Assembly: GCF_004363725.1 (NCBI RefSeq)
Contig: NZ_SNZF01000006.1
Coordinates: forward strand, 120,176 to 184,175
Reading direction: 5' to 3'
DNA from: Aquamicrobium defluvii
GTDB taxonomy: Bacteria; Pseudomonadota; Alphaproteobacteria; Rhizobiales; Rhizobiaceae
Length of the DNA stretch: 64,000 nt
Below the pieces are notes generated by a model. It had not been told where the DNA came from, did no database searches, and saw nothing but the letters and a program-made list of their open reading frames with translations. A program made the position numbers and the translations under genes. Position 1 is the first letter of the stretch. Each line of letters starts with the position of its first letter. This document shows positions 27,594 through 35,945 of this stretch, one piece after another.

Positions 27594-28256
27594 TTACGTC
27601 CTTTCGATGAGATAACCGGTGATGCGCTTTTCCAGCCGGCGGCCGAAGCGCGAGATGGTTTCGACCAGGGCCCAGAAGAACAGCGCCAGCACGAGGTTGG
27701 CTTCCAGATAGCGGAAGGTTTCGGTGGACATGCGCTGGGTCTGATACATCAGCTCGGGCACGGTGATGATCGACAGGATCACCGTTTCCTTGGTGAGGAT
27801 GATGGAAAAGTTGACCAGCGCCGGCAGCGCCGAAACCAGACCGAGCGGCAGCAGGATGCGGCGCACGATCGTCGGCTCGGCCATGCCGATGGCCCGCGCG
27901 GCCTCGATCTGGCCGTTGGGCACGGCGCGGAAGCCGGAGCGGAAGATTTCCGCGAAATAGGGGCTGCCATAGATCGTCAGCCCCAGAATGCCCGCCGGCA
28001 GCGCGTCGAGCCGCAGCCCGACCAGCGGGCCGCCATAGTAGAGCACGAAGAGCTGGACCAGGAAGGGCGTGCCGCGAATGACCTCGATATACGCCTGCAC
28101 CAGCCAGCCGACGGGGCGCGGGGCATAGCGCTGCACGAGTGCGATGACCAGACCCAGCACCATGCCGAGGACGGTGCCGAGCAGCCAGCACAGTATGGTG
28201 AGGCCGAAGCCGCGCAGCAGCATCGGCCCGTATTGTTGCAGGATGCTCCATTCCAT
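27594..28256 (-). CDS. Polar amino-acid ABC importer permease 2
   Basis: 220 residues, five or so membrane helices. Family marks of HisM/GlnP permeases are present: [60 protein letters not shown]. The ATG at 28256 overlaps the stop of permease 1 by one base (TGATG). It pairs with permease 1 to make a heterodimeric channel. Confidence 0.9.
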   Translation of the reverse strand: MEWSILQQYGPMLLRGFGLTILCWLLGTVLGMVLGLVIALVQRYAPRPVGWLVQAYIEVIRGTPFLVQLFVLYYGGPLVGLRLDALPAGILGLTIYGSPYFAEIFRSGFRAVPNGQIEAARAIGMAEPTIVRRILLPLGLVSALPALVNFSIILTKETVILSIITVPELMYQTQRMSTETFRYLEANLVLALFFWALVETISRFGRRLEKRITGYLIERT

Positions 28257-28903
28257 CAGACAGCCATCCTGTGTTCGAGGTAGCGCCCGAAAGCCGCCAG
28301 GCACAGATTGATGATGAGATAGATACAGGCGGCGGCGAGATAGACTTCGAGCGGGCGGAATGTGGTGGCCGCCTGCGCCTGGCTGGCGCGCGTCAGCTCC
28401 AGAATGCCGACGACCGAGACCAGCGACGACGCCTTGACCAGCAGGATCAGCTCGTTGATCAGCGCCGGCAGCGACAGGGTGATCGCCTGCGGCAGCACGA
28501 TCCGGGTCCAGATGTCGGGCGGTGCCATGCCGATGGCGGTGGCGGCCTCGGTCTGCCCTTTGGGCAGGGCGTTGATGGCGCCGCGCCAGATCTCCGAAAT
28601 ATAGGCGCTGGCGCAGATGCCGACCGTGACCACGGCGGCAAATATCGCCGGCACGTCGATGCCGATGACGGGCAGCAGGTAGTAGAACAGCAGGAGCTGC
28701 ACGAGCAGCGGAACGCCGCGCAGGAAGCTGACCCACAGACCGGCAATGCGGCGCAGCCAGACGACGGAAGACAGCGCGGCGGCGCAGACCAGCGCGCCGA
28801 TGACCAGCCCGAGGCCGATGCCGAGCACGGAGATCAGCAGCGTGTAGCGCGCCGCCCAGAAGAGCGGTCCGAAACTGTCGAGAAAGGTCGGGATCGAGAA
28901 CAT
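28256..28903 (-). CDS. Polar amino-acid ABC importer permease 1
   Basis: 215 residues with the same family layout as its partner: WVSFLRGVPLLVQLLLFYYL, AYISEIWRGAINALPKGQTE, AATAIGMAPPDIWTRIVLPQ. It starts 71 bases after the binding-protein gene, across a hairpin that probably lowers permease expression relative to the binding protein. Confidence 0.9.
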   Translation of the reverse strand: MFSIPTFLDSFGPLFWAARYTLLISVLGIGLGLVIGALVCAAALSSVVWLRRIAGLWVSFLRGVPLLVQLLLFYYLLPVIGIDVPAIFAAVVTVGICASAYISEIWRGAINALPKGQTEAATAIGMAPPDIWTRIVLPQAITLSLPALINELILLVKASSLVSVVGILELTRASQAQAATTFRPLEVYLAAACIYLIINLCLAAFGRYLEHRMAV

Positions 28904-28941
28904 CGCGCCTCCGCTTGTCCTTCCGGCGGTCCGGGAAAAGC

Positions 28942-28964
28942 GCGGGCGGGTTTACCCCGCCCGC
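28942..28964 (-). terminator. Attenuating hairpin between binding protein and permease genes
   Basis: Nine-pair stem GCGGGCGGG (28942-28950) / CCCGCCCGC (28956-28964) with a five-base loop, ten bases past the binding-protein stop. Read leftward it is followed by GCTTTTCC, a short T-run. The position matches the attenuating or 3'-stabilising hairpins known after ABC binding-protein genes. Confidence 0.7.
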
Positions 28965-28973
28965 AGCACAGGA

Positions 28974-29792
28974 TTACTTGGCCGGCACTTCGCGCGGCAG
29001 CTCGGTGTAGGAGCCCAGCCACTTCTCCTGGATGGCCTTGACGCGGCCGTCGTCGGTCATCTTCAGCATGGCGTCGTTGATGGCCTTGGCGAAGCTTGCG
29101 CTGTCCTCGCCCTTGCGCAGAACCCAGGCGAAATAGGTCGGCTGGCCGAAGGAGGCCGGCTCGAACAGGGCGAAGGTCTCGCCACGGTTCTTGACGAGGT
29201 AGGTCAGGTTCGGCAGCGAGCCGGCAACGGCGTCGAGACGGCCGGCGGCGAGGTCGGCATAGGCCTCGTCGGTGGTGCCGTATTCCTTGACGTTCACGCC
29301 GCCGAGTTCCTTGCCGTAGGCTTCAAGCTGGCGGAACTGCGCGGTGCCCTGCTGGACGCCGACGGTCTTGCCCTTGATGTCCTCGGGCTTCTTCAGCTCG
29401 GTGTTGCTGACAGCGCGCACCAGCGAGACGGTGGCGTCGGCGATCGGCAGGGTGAAGGTGTAGCGCTCGAGGCGCTCCGGCGTGATGGTGACCGGCGCGA
29501 TGACGATGTCGAACTTCTTGACCTCGAGGCCCGGCAGTTCGGCGGTCCACGGGATGTCCTGGTAGACCGGCTCGACGCCGATTTCCTTGGCGACCTCGTC
29601 GAACAGGTCCTTGGTCATGCCCTGATAAACGCCGTCGATGAGCATGTCGAAGGGCGCGTAGTGCATGTCGGTCGCGGTGACGATCTTGCCCGCGGCCTTG
29701 ATGTCGGCGAGCTGGTCGGCGCTGGCAGGAGCCGCAAGAGCCATCAGCGCGATGCCGGCGAGCGCCGACTTCAGAATTCCGGAAAGTGTCAT
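28974..29792 (-). CDS. Polar amino-acid ABC importer, substrate-binding protein
   Basis: 272 residues. A signal peptide (ALAGIALMALAAPASA) is followed by the SBP family 3 fold: ADIKAAGKIVTATDMHYAPF, KDLFDEVAKEIGVEPVYQDI, KFDIVIAPVTITPERLERYT, GKTVGVQQGTAQ and SASFAKAINDAMLKMTDDGR. These are close in style to octopine/ArtI-like proteins. The start at 29792 has AAGGAG nine bases upstream; nine in-frame codons before it were not used. Periplasmic, first gene of the importer operon. The gap 29793-30009 shows no gene. Confidence 0.9.
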   Translation of the reverse strand: MTLSGILKSALAGIALMALAAPASADQLADIKAAGKIVTATDMHYAPFDMLIDGVYQGMTKDLFDEVAKEIGVEPVYQDIPWTAELPGLEVKKFDIVIAPVTITPERLERYTFTLPIADATVSLVRAVSNTELKKPEDIKGKTVGVQQGTAQFRQLEAYGKELGGVNVKEYGTTDEAYADLAAGRLDAVAGSLPNLTYLVKNRGETFALFEPASFGQPTYFAWVLRKGEDSASFAKAINDAMLKMTDDGRVKAIQEKWLGSYTELPREVPAK

Positions 29793-30009
29793 TTCGTTCT
29801 CCTTGCTGGACAGGTTCATGTCGCGAATTCATGGACCTGACCGCAACGGCCGCGTTTTGCGGATACCGGGCCGGCATTTGCCTCAAGATGCCATTGCCGG
29901 GCGGTTGCCATTGCGCTCATGTCCGTGAGTCCTGGACCTCGTTATTGTTCATTTTTCAACGCGCCACCAGTGACCGTGGCGTGAAGCCTACCAAAGTATT
30001 GCCTTTCGC

Positions 30010-31173
30010 TCAGGCAAGCATGTTGCCCGAGATGATGATACGCTGGATTTCGCTCGATCCCTCGTAAATGCGCATGATGCGGAGATCCCGGTTGATGCGC
30101 TCGACCGGAAAGTCGCGGGTATAGCCATAGCCGCCATGCAGTTGCAGCGCCGTGTCGGCGATCTTGCCGGCCGCCTCCGAAGCGCCGAGCTTGGCCATGG
30201 ACGAGGCCAGCGAGAAGCGGCCGCCATGCTCATGCGCCAGACCGCGCTGGCGTGCAGCCTCCTGCGACAGGAGCAGCGCGGACCGATAGGCGAGGCCCAT
30301 ATCGGCGATCATCCAGCGGATGCCCTGCCGCTCCGACAGCGCGATGCCGCCGATGACGCGCTCCTTCGCATAGCCGATGGCGGCATCCATCGCGGCTTTC
30401 GCCATGCCGAGGCACTGCGCGGCCACCTCGATGCGGCCGTTGTCCAGCACCTGCATGGCGGTGCGGAAGCCCTTGCCTTCCTCGCCCAGCAGCGCATTCG
30501 CCGGAAGCTCGCAATCGAGATTGATGGTGAAGACATGACCGCCCCTGAGACCCATGGTCCTTTCGGGCGGACCGGCTTCGAAGCCCGGCGTGCCCCTGGG
30601 CAGGATGAAGGCCGAAATGCCGCGATGGCCCTTGTCCGGGTCGGTCACCGCATAGACGACGAGGAAATCGGCCACGCCGCCATTGGAAATGAAGCACTTG
30701 CTGCCCTTGAGATGCCAGCCCTTCTCCGTGCGGCGCGCGCGGGTCTTCATGTCGGCGGGATCGGAGCCTGCGGTGGGCTCGGTCAGCGCGAAGGCGCCCA
30801 GCGCCTCGCCGGAAGCAGCCTTCGGCAGCCATTCCTGCTTCTGCCCGTCGGTGCCGCCGATCAGGATCGAATCGGTGGCCAGATAATGCGCGGTCAGCGC
30901 CGAGGCGGTGGAGCCGCAGGCACCGGCGACGATGGACACCGCCCGCAGCAGCGCCGGCGCGGAAATGCCGCCACCCTCATAGGCTTCCGGCAGGTTGGCA
31001 CCCATCATGCCCGCCTCGCCGAGCGTGGCGAGCTGTTCATGCACGAAGCGCGAGCTCTCGTCGGTTTCGGCGGCCAGCGGCGCGATCCTGTCGGCGCAGA
31101 TGCGCTCCAGCACCTCGCAGAACATGCGCTCTTCCCCGGAGAGCATATGCCAGGGATCATCAATCTGAGTCAT
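30010..31173 (-). CDS. Acyl-CoA dehydrogenase
   Basis: 387 residues, full length. FAD-binding and substrate regions are present: ALTEPTAGSDPADMKTRA, GLRGGHVFTINLDCELPANA, QGIRWMIADMGLAYRSALLL, LQLHGGYGYTRDFPVERINR. The C-terminal MRIYEGSSEIQR carries the catalytic Glu of short- and branched-chain family members. It oxidises an acyl-CoA thioester to the enoyl-CoA, passing electrons to ETF. The ATG at 31173 has GGAG eight bases upstream and overlaps the end of the CoA-transferase gene, so the two are co-translated. With that gene it probably activates and then oxidises one carboxylic acid; the acid is not identifiable. Confidence 0.9.
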   Translation of the reverse strand: MTQIDDPWHMLSGEERMFCEVLERICADRIAPLAAETDESSRFVHEQLATLGEAGMMGANLPEAYEGGGISAPALLRAVSIVAGACGSTASALTAHYLATDSILIGGTDGQKQEWLPKAASGEALGAFALTEPTAGSDPADMKTRARRTEKGWHLKGSKCFISNGGVADFLVVYAVTDPDKGHRGISAFILPRGTPGFEAGPPERTMGLRGGHVFTINLDCELPANALLGEEGKGFRTAMQVLDNGRIEVAAQCLGMAKAAMDAAIGYAKERVIGGIALSERQGIRWMIADMGLAYRSALLLSQEAARQRGLAHEHGGRFSLASSMAKLGASEAAGKIADTALQLHGGYGYTRDFPVERINRDLRIMRIYEGSSEIQRIIISGNMLA

Positions 31174-32326
31174 GCGGGTACTCCAGTCCAAATTCCTTTA
31201 GAACCGCCTCGATGTCGCCGCCGAGGCGCGGCGCGGAGGTCGGGCTGACGGGCTTGACGCCGTCGAAACGCACGGGCTGGCCGACCGTCGGCGCCTGCCC
31301 GAGAACGGGATGCGGCAGTTCGCTCACCAGTCCGCGCCGGGCGGCGTGCTCGTTGCCGGCGGCCTGGGCGATGTCCCAGATCGGCGCGGTGGGCAGCCCC
31401 TGCGCCGACAGGGCGGCGACCGCTTCCTCCGTCGTCAGCGTGCCCGACCATTCCTCGATCAGCGCGCGCAGCGCCGGCTCGTTTTGCGTGCGGCTGCTGT
31501 CGCTTGCAAAGCGCGGATCGTCGGCGATCTCCGGCTTGCCGATCAGCGCCGCCAGACGCTGGAACTGGCCGCCGTTCAGCACGGCAATGACCACCTGCCC
31601 GTCGCTCGTCGCGAAGCAGCCGAAGGGCGTCGAAAGCGGATGACGGTTGCCGACGCGGCCAGGCATGACGCCGTCGTAGAGATACTGGGCATGGCTGGTC
31701 GTCAGCATGGAGAACAGGGCGTCGTACATGGCGACGTCGAGGGTGGCACCCTGCCCCGTCGCGTTGCGCTGCACCAGCGCGGCCATGATCGACCAGCTTG
31801 CGAAAAGGCCGGCGATCAGGTCGGCCACGCTTTCCCCGGTCTTGAGCGGCGCGCCGCCCTCCTCGCCCGTCGAGGCCATCAGGCCGGACATGGCCTGCAC
31901 GACCAGATCGTAGGCGGGCAGGTCCGTGAACGGCCCTTCCTGACCGAAACCGGAAATCGAGCAATAGATCAGGCGTGGATTGGCCGCACGCAACGCCTCG
32001 GCGCCGAGCCCCAGCCGCGCGGCGACGCCGGGACGGAAATTCTCGACCACCACATCGACGCGGGCGGCCAGATCCTGTGCGAGCTTCAGATGGGAAGGCT
32101 TCTTCAGGTCGAGCGCGAGGCTCTTCTTGCCGCGATTGTTCAGCGTGAAAAGCGCGCTTTCGCCATCCCTGAACGGGCCGATATGACGGTAATCGTCGCC
32201 CGCCGGCGGCTCCAGCTTGATGATTTCAGCCCCAAGATCGGCCAGAAGCGCGGTGCAATAGGGACCAGCCAGAACGCGCGAAAGGTCGAGGACCCTGATT
32301 CCGTTCAGCGGCCGGCTCATGCGCAT
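31160..32326 (-). CDS. CaiB/BaiF family III CoA-transferase
   Basis: 388 residues. Family III marks run through the protein: GIRVLDLSRVLAGPYCTALL near the start, LGAEIIKLEPPAGDDYRHIG, NRGKKSLALDLK, AYDLVVQAMSGLMASTG with the catalytic Asp, and TPFGCFATSDGQ. These enzymes move CoA between acyl-CoA and a free acid. There are two closely spaced starts (32326 and 32320); the ribosome site GGGGG fits the second slightly better. It is first gene of an operon with the acyl-CoA dehydrogenase, divergent from a HutC-type regulator with two operator-like sites between. Confidence 0.9.
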   Translation of the reverse strand: MRMSRPLNGIRVLDLSRVLAGPYCTALLADLGAEIIKLEPPAGDDYRHIGPFRDGESALFTLNNRGKKSLALDLKKPSHLKLAQDLAARVDVVVENFRPGVAARLGLGAEALRAANPRLIYCSISGFGQEGPFTDLPAYDLVVQAMSGLMASTGEEGGAPLKTGESVADLIAGLFASWSIMAALVQRNATGQGATLDVAMYDALFSMLTTSHAQYLYDGVMPGRVGNRHPLSTPFGCFATSDGQVVIAVLNGGQFQRLAALIGKPEIADDPRFASDSSRTQNEPALRALIEEWSGTLTTEEAVAALSAQGLPTAPIWDIAQAAGNEHAARRGLVSELPHPVLGQAPTVGQPVRFDGVKPVSPTSAPRLGGDIEAVLKEFGLEYPHDSD

Positions 32327-32519
32327 GCCCCCGACGCGGGCACGGCGATCCGCCGATATGTGACCAGAACGGATTGCATGTCAGCCTCCAGGCACGCAGG
32401 CACGCATGGGGCGAACCCGATGCGGCAGGAAAATACTGGCAGGGCCCGGATAACCCGGCCGCCTGACCGGCGCCGCGATCGTTCTCCTCACCCGCCGCGA
32501 CCCTAGCAACAATGGCGCC

Positions 32520-32559
32520 TCTATGTCTATACTTATCTTGCGTCTATGTATAAACTTAT
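32520..32559. promoter_or_regulatory. Two HutC-type operators in tandem
   Basis: Two 17-base direct repeats, 32520-32536 and 32543-32559, are identical at 15 positions and offset by 23 bases (about two helical turns). Each contains the HutC-subfamily consensus GT-n-TA-n-AC: GTCTATAC at 32525-32532 and GTATAAAC at 32548-32555. They lie in the 386-base gap 32327-32712 between the CoA-transferase operon and the divergent HutC-type gene; nothing else was recognised there. Confidence 0.75.
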
Positions 32560-32712
32560 TTCGACATATTGCCCTGAAGGGTTCGCGAGGATGCGTTCGC
32601 GGCAGCCTAGACGGGTTGCCCGGAAAGCTGTGGAGGAGGCGGCTTTCCTGCGGTATCAGGCCATCTCATGCCGATTTGCGTGAGAAGGTCGGCCACGGGA
32701 GGAGAAACGGAT

Positions 32713-33480
32713 ATGACCGACAGACCGGCCGGATCGACGTCCCCCAAGGCGCTGAACATCGCCAGGGAGGTGCGCCGCCGCATCGTCGAGCGCGAATGGC
32801 GGCAGGGCGAGCGCATCCCCGATGAAGCCGATCTCGCCATCGAGTTCGACGCGGCGCGCGCAACCGTCAACAAGGCGCTGCAGCTGCTGGCCGACGAAGG
32901 GCTCCTCGACCGTCGCCGCAGGGCCGGAACGCGCGTCACCGTCAACCCCACGCGCAAGGCGACCGTATCGATTTCCATCGTGCGCGAGCAGGTCGAGCAG
33001 GCCGGCATGGCTTACAGCTACCGCGTGGTGGCGCAGCGCCGCAGTCCCGTGCCCGCCGACATCGCCGCGCGCCTCGCGCTTCCCGAAGGCAAGCTGCTGG
33101 TCCACATGCGCGCGGTGCATTATGGCGATGGCCGCCCCTTCCAGTTCGAGGACCGCTGGATCAACACCTGTTCGGCGCCGGGGCTGGAGGGGGTCGATTT
33201 CTGGCAGCTCAACGCCAATGAATGGCTGGTGCAGAACGCACCCTATCTTCACGCCGAACTCGCCTTCACAGCCGCGAACGCGGACAGGCGCGAAGCGCGC
33301 CTCCTGCAAACGAGGCAGGGCCAGGCCCTGCTCATCATGCAGCGCACGACATGGAACGATCTGGGGCCGATCACCACCGTGCGGGTCGCCTGCCAGCCGG
33401 GACACCTGATCAGCACCGATGGCGGCTATGCAAGAAGCAGCTGGCCCCGGGGCGAGACGCGCACGCCGGACACCCCCTGA
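32713..33480 (+). CDS. GntR-family regulator, HutC subfamily
   Basis: 255 residues. An N-terminal winged helix (ALNIAREVRRRIVEREWRQG, then IPDEADLAIEFDAARATVNK and LLADEGLLDRRRRAGTRV) is followed by a UTRA ligand domain with RFPVPAD-like and LLVHMRAVHYGDGRPFQFED, and a late RTTWNDLGPITTVRVACQPG. The UTRA domain usually binds a small carboxylate or sugar phosphate. The ATG at 32713 has GGAGGAG seven bases upstream. It probably represses the divergent acyl-CoA dehydrogenase/CoA-transferase operon and itself through the two sites at 32520-32559, with an acyl or acid intermediate as inducer. Confidence 0.85.
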   Translation: MTDRPAGSTSPKALNIAREVRRRIVEREWRQGERIPDEADLAIEFDAARATVNKALQLLADEGLLDRRRRAGTRVTVNPTRKATVSISIVREQVEQAGMAYSYRVVAQRRSPVPADIAARLALPEGKLLVHMRAVHYGDGRPFQFEDRWINTCSAPGLEGVDFWQLNANEWLVQNAPYLHAELAFTAANADRREARLLQTRQGQALLIMQRTTWNDLGPITTVRVACQPGHLISTDGGYARSSWPRGETRTPDTP

Positions 33481-33622
33481 CCATCGGCGGCTCCCCGGCG
33501 GATTAACCCGCGTAGCCTGACGGTCGTAATCCCCTTCCCTAATCCCCATCCTCGCGGATGAGGAAACGCACGCCCATTGCCCCATTGCGCATGGTGTTAC
33601 GACGCAGGTGCAACTGTTCAAT

Positions 33623-33731
33623 GGAAGTTCCCGGCGCGACAGTTCAGGCGCCGGACAAGCCAGAACTTCCGGAATGGGATCGAGGGTTCCTGACCAGGGG
33701 GGTTCCGCGTTTCCGGGAAGAAAGCTTCCGG
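33623..33731 (+). other. Structured leader upstream of the Gly-rich cargo gene
   Basis: In the 423-base gap 33481-33903. Outer arms GGAAGTTC (33623-33630) and GAACTTCC (33663-33670) enclose inner arms CCGGCGC (33631-33637) and GCGCCGG (33648-33654), giving a 15-pair stem interrupted by a bulge. A second hairpin, CCGGGAAG (33713-33720) / CTTCCGG (33725-33731), follows. It could be a long 5' UTR, a small RNA, or an attenuator. No reading frame of protein character lies here. Confidence 0.45.
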
Positions 33732-33865
33732 CCAACAAGCAGTGCCTGAACATGCAGTGCATTGTCCATCTTCGTGGGGGGGATGCACACAGAGCAGACG
33801 GCGCCCGTTACGGTCGCCGAACCAGTGGAACCGTGCCGGCACCATATCGCCTGACAGATGACGGG

Positions 33866-33904
33866 TGATCGTGTCGCACGGTTCTTTAATCGAGGACACG
33901 ATCA
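33866..33904 (+). promoter_or_regulatory. Translation-start hairpin of the Gly-rich cargo gene
   Basis: Perfect 10-base arms TGATCGTGTC (33866-33875) and GACACGATCA (33895-33904) surround a 19-base loop. The second arm covers part of the ribosome site GAGGA (33893-33897) and the first base of the ATG at 33904. If formed in the mRNA, this would hide the start and so could regulate translation. Confidence 0.55.
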
Positions 33905-35688
33905 TGGGTAACAATAACGGGTTAGGCGGGTTTGGCCTTTATCTTCCTGGCTGGCCACTCGGCGATCAGGACCAGAGCCAGGATCAGGACCAGCATCAGG
34001 ACCAGGGTCAGGACCAGCATCAGGACCAGGACTCCTGGCAGAACCAGGGACAGGAACAGACGGCGCAGAATACGGCCAGCAACGAGGCCAGCAACGCCGC
34101 CGGTAACAATGCGGCCAACACCGCAGCGAATACCGCCGGAAACGCCGCCCAGAACGGCGCATCGAACCAGGCTGGCAACGCCGCGAACAACGCGGCCAGC
34201 AACGCAGCGTCCAACGCGGCCGGAAACGTTGCCGAGAACGTGGCGACCAACACCACGGATGTGGCCACCAATGTCGCGACGTCCGTGTCGACATCCGTGA
34301 ATGTCGGCCTGGACGGCATCATTCCCAGCGACAACGATTTTGCCGACGTCGATATTTACGGCGGCGCCAAGGTCGATCAGCTGTTCATCAATCGCGACGG
34401 CGTGATCTCCTACGATCCGGGCGACGACGTGTCCTTCGAGGATATCCTCAACGGCTCGCTGAACGGGTCCGGCAACAATGCCTTCGTGTTCAACCAGGTC
34501 AACGATCTGGTCGACAACGACACGCTGAAGGACCCGCAGGTCCAGAACAACGGCAATTTCCAGCAGCAGGGCAGCGCCTCGGGCGGCTTCGCCAAGACCG
34601 GTGACGGCATCGACGCTGGCGGTGGCGGCGGTGGCGGCGGCGGCAGCGCCGATGCCGATGGCGGCAGCGGCGGACGCGGCTCGGCCTACGGCGCGGATGC
34701 CTTCGGCGGCTTCGGCGGCCACTCCGGCGCGCTCGCCGGCGACGGCACCGGTGCCGATGGCGGCGCAGGCGGAGCCGGCACTGGCACCGGGCTCGGCCTT
34801 GGCGGCCTCGGCGTCGGTGTTGGCTCCGGCGGTGATGGCGGCGCTGGCGGGGCTGGCGGTGATGGCGGCGGCGGCGGGGCCGGTGGTGCCGGCGGCGCGG
34901 GCTATGGTGGCCCCGGCGGTTCGGGCAGCGGCGGCTCCGGCGGCAGCGGCACGGGCGGCTCCGGTGGCACGGCCGGCAACGGCGCCATGGGCGGCAATGG
35001 CGGCAATGGCGCGGCGGCGGCAGCTGGTGCGGCCGATGCAGCGGCAGCGCTCGGCGTGGCCGATGCGGCGGCGGCGGCTGATGCTGCTGCGGCTGCTGGC
35101 GGCCCGGGTGGCGCAGGCGGTGCTGGCGGCATGGGTGGCGCAGGCGGTGTCGGCAATGGCGGCCTGGGCGGTGACGGCTTCGGCGGTGCCGGAGGCGGTG
35201 GCGCCGGTGGTGCCGGCGGAACCGGCGGCAATGGCGCGGCCGGCGGAACCGGCGGCGATGCCGACGGCGGTGCCGGGCTCGGCTTCGGCGCTGGCCAGGG
35301 CATCGGCCTTGGACTCGGCGGCGGTATCGGCGGTGCCGGCGGTGATGGCGGCGCAGGTCTTGGCGGCTGGGCCCTTTCGGCCGGCGGCGACGGCGGTGCG
35401 GCCTATGGCGGGCCGATTTCTGGCGGCAATGGCGGCTTCGGCGGCATGGGCGGCATCGCCACCACGGGTGCCGGCGGGGCCGGCGGCGCAGGCGGCATGT
35501 GGGGCTCGAACAATGGCGATGACGGCTATGTCAACGGCCTGTCGCAAGCCAGTTCCGACGCCCTGGTCGATACCAGCGCGTTCAACCAGCAGATCGTCAT
35601 GGGCGCCAACGTCCTTGGCAACACGGTCGACATGACTGTGGTTGGCGGCGATCTGATCAGCACAGTGGTCGGCGAAGACGACGGATAA
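33904..35688 (+). CDS. Gln/Asp-, Asn/Ala- and Gly-rich repeat protein, candidate type I secretion substrate
   Basis: 594 residues, no signal peptide. Segments in order: a short Gly/aromatic start; a Gln/Asp tract at about 20-50 (DQDQSQDQDQHQDQ style, from a DNA repeat); an Asn/Ala tract at about 55-115 (NAASNAASNAAGN); an acidic unique part around 125-225 (VDQLFINRDGVISYDPGDD, FVFNQVNDLVDNDTL); then more than 300 residues of GGDGGAGGAGG-type sequence with Ala-rich islands; and a C-terminus of about 60 residues (FNQQIVMGANVLG, DLISTVVGEDDG). The lack of a Sec signal, an acidic C-terminus and the ATPase and adaptor genes downstream support export by type I secretion to the cell surface or medium. 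RTX calcium nonapeptides are not evident. The function is unknown; adhesin or biofilm matrix is a guess. Confidence 0.7.
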   Translation: MGNNNGLGGFGLYLPGWPLGDQDQSQDQDQHQDQGQDQHQDQDSWQNQGQEQTAQNTASNEASNAAGNNAANTAANTAGNAAQNGASNQAGNAANNAASNAASNAAGNVAENVATNTTDVATNVATSVSTSVNVGLDGIIPSDNDFADVDIYGGAKVDQLFINRDGVISYDPGDDVSFEDILNGSLNGSGNNAFVFNQVNDLVDNDTLKDPQVQNNGNFQQQGSASGGFAKTGDGIDAGGGGGGGGGSADADGGSGGRGSAYGADAFGGFGGHSGALAGDGTGADGGAGGAGTGTGLGLGGLGVGVGSGGDGGAGGAGGDGGGGGAGGAGGAGYGGPGGSGSGGSGGSGTGGSGGTAGNGAMGGNGGNGAAAAAGAADAAAALGVADAAAAADAAAAAGGPGGAGGAGGMGGAGGVGNGGLGGDGFGGAGGGGAGGAGGTGGNGAAGGTGGDADGGAGLGFGAGQGIGLGLGGGIGGAGGDGGAGLGGWALSAGGDGGAAYGGPISGGNGGFGGMGGIATTGAGGAGGAGGMWGSNNGDDGYVNGLSQASSDALVDTSAFNQQIVMGANVLGNTVDMTVVGGDLISTVVGEDDG

Positions 35689-35703
35689 AAGCCGTCCACG
35701 GGT

Positions 35704-35733
35704 CCGGCGTCCTCTCCCCCCCAAGGACGCCGG
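35704..35733 (+). terminator. First of two tandem hairpins after the Gly-rich cargo gene
   Basis: Perfect 10-pair stem CCGGCGTCCT (35704-35713) / AGGACGCCGG (35724-35733) with a C-rich loop (CTCCCCCCCA). It starts 15 bases after the stop codon. No T-run follows directly, so with the next hairpin it may be a partial terminator or an mRNA 3' stabiliser. Confidence 0.65.
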
Positions 35734-35738
35734 GTTCT

Positions 35739-35769
35739 GGAGCTGTGCATGGTCCCCGTGCACAGCTCC
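35739..35769 (+). terminator. Second tandem hairpin after the Gly-rich cargo gene
   Basis: Perfect 11-pair stem GGAGCTGTGCA (35739-35749) / TGCACAGCTCC (35759-35769), followed by GCACTTTTCACTT with a short T-run. It should stop or weaken transcription into the secretion genes, giving more cargo mRNA than machinery. The rest of the gap to 35945 shows no gene. Confidence 0.7.
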
Positions 35770-35945
35770 GCACTTTTCACTTCATGCCCCGGCAGGAATG
35801 CCTTTGAAAAGCCGGGCGAGAACAAGGGGGGAGGCAGATCTGGACTGAAGCCCTGCGCCGCCCGCGAAAGCGGCGCGCCGGGCATCGCATGGGGCGGGCG
35901 GCCCTGACCAACGGTTCTGCTGGCAAGCCAGCGAGGTAGTGCACC

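Noticed and set aside
34600..35500. CRISPR-like array in the Gly-rich coding region
   Set aside because: Repeats are short, degenerate and codon-periodic, with no constant repeat and spacer lengths and no cas genes.
33904..35688. RTX calcium-binding nonapeptides in the Gly-rich protein
   Set aside because: The repeats are GGxGG with Ala and Asp but do not keep the GGxGxDxUx period, so RTX was not claimed.
33922..35763. Antisense frame opposite the Gly-rich cargo, Ala-rich
   Set aside because: Complement of GGC repeats; no ribosome site. The + frame has a start with GAGGA and downstream secretion genes.
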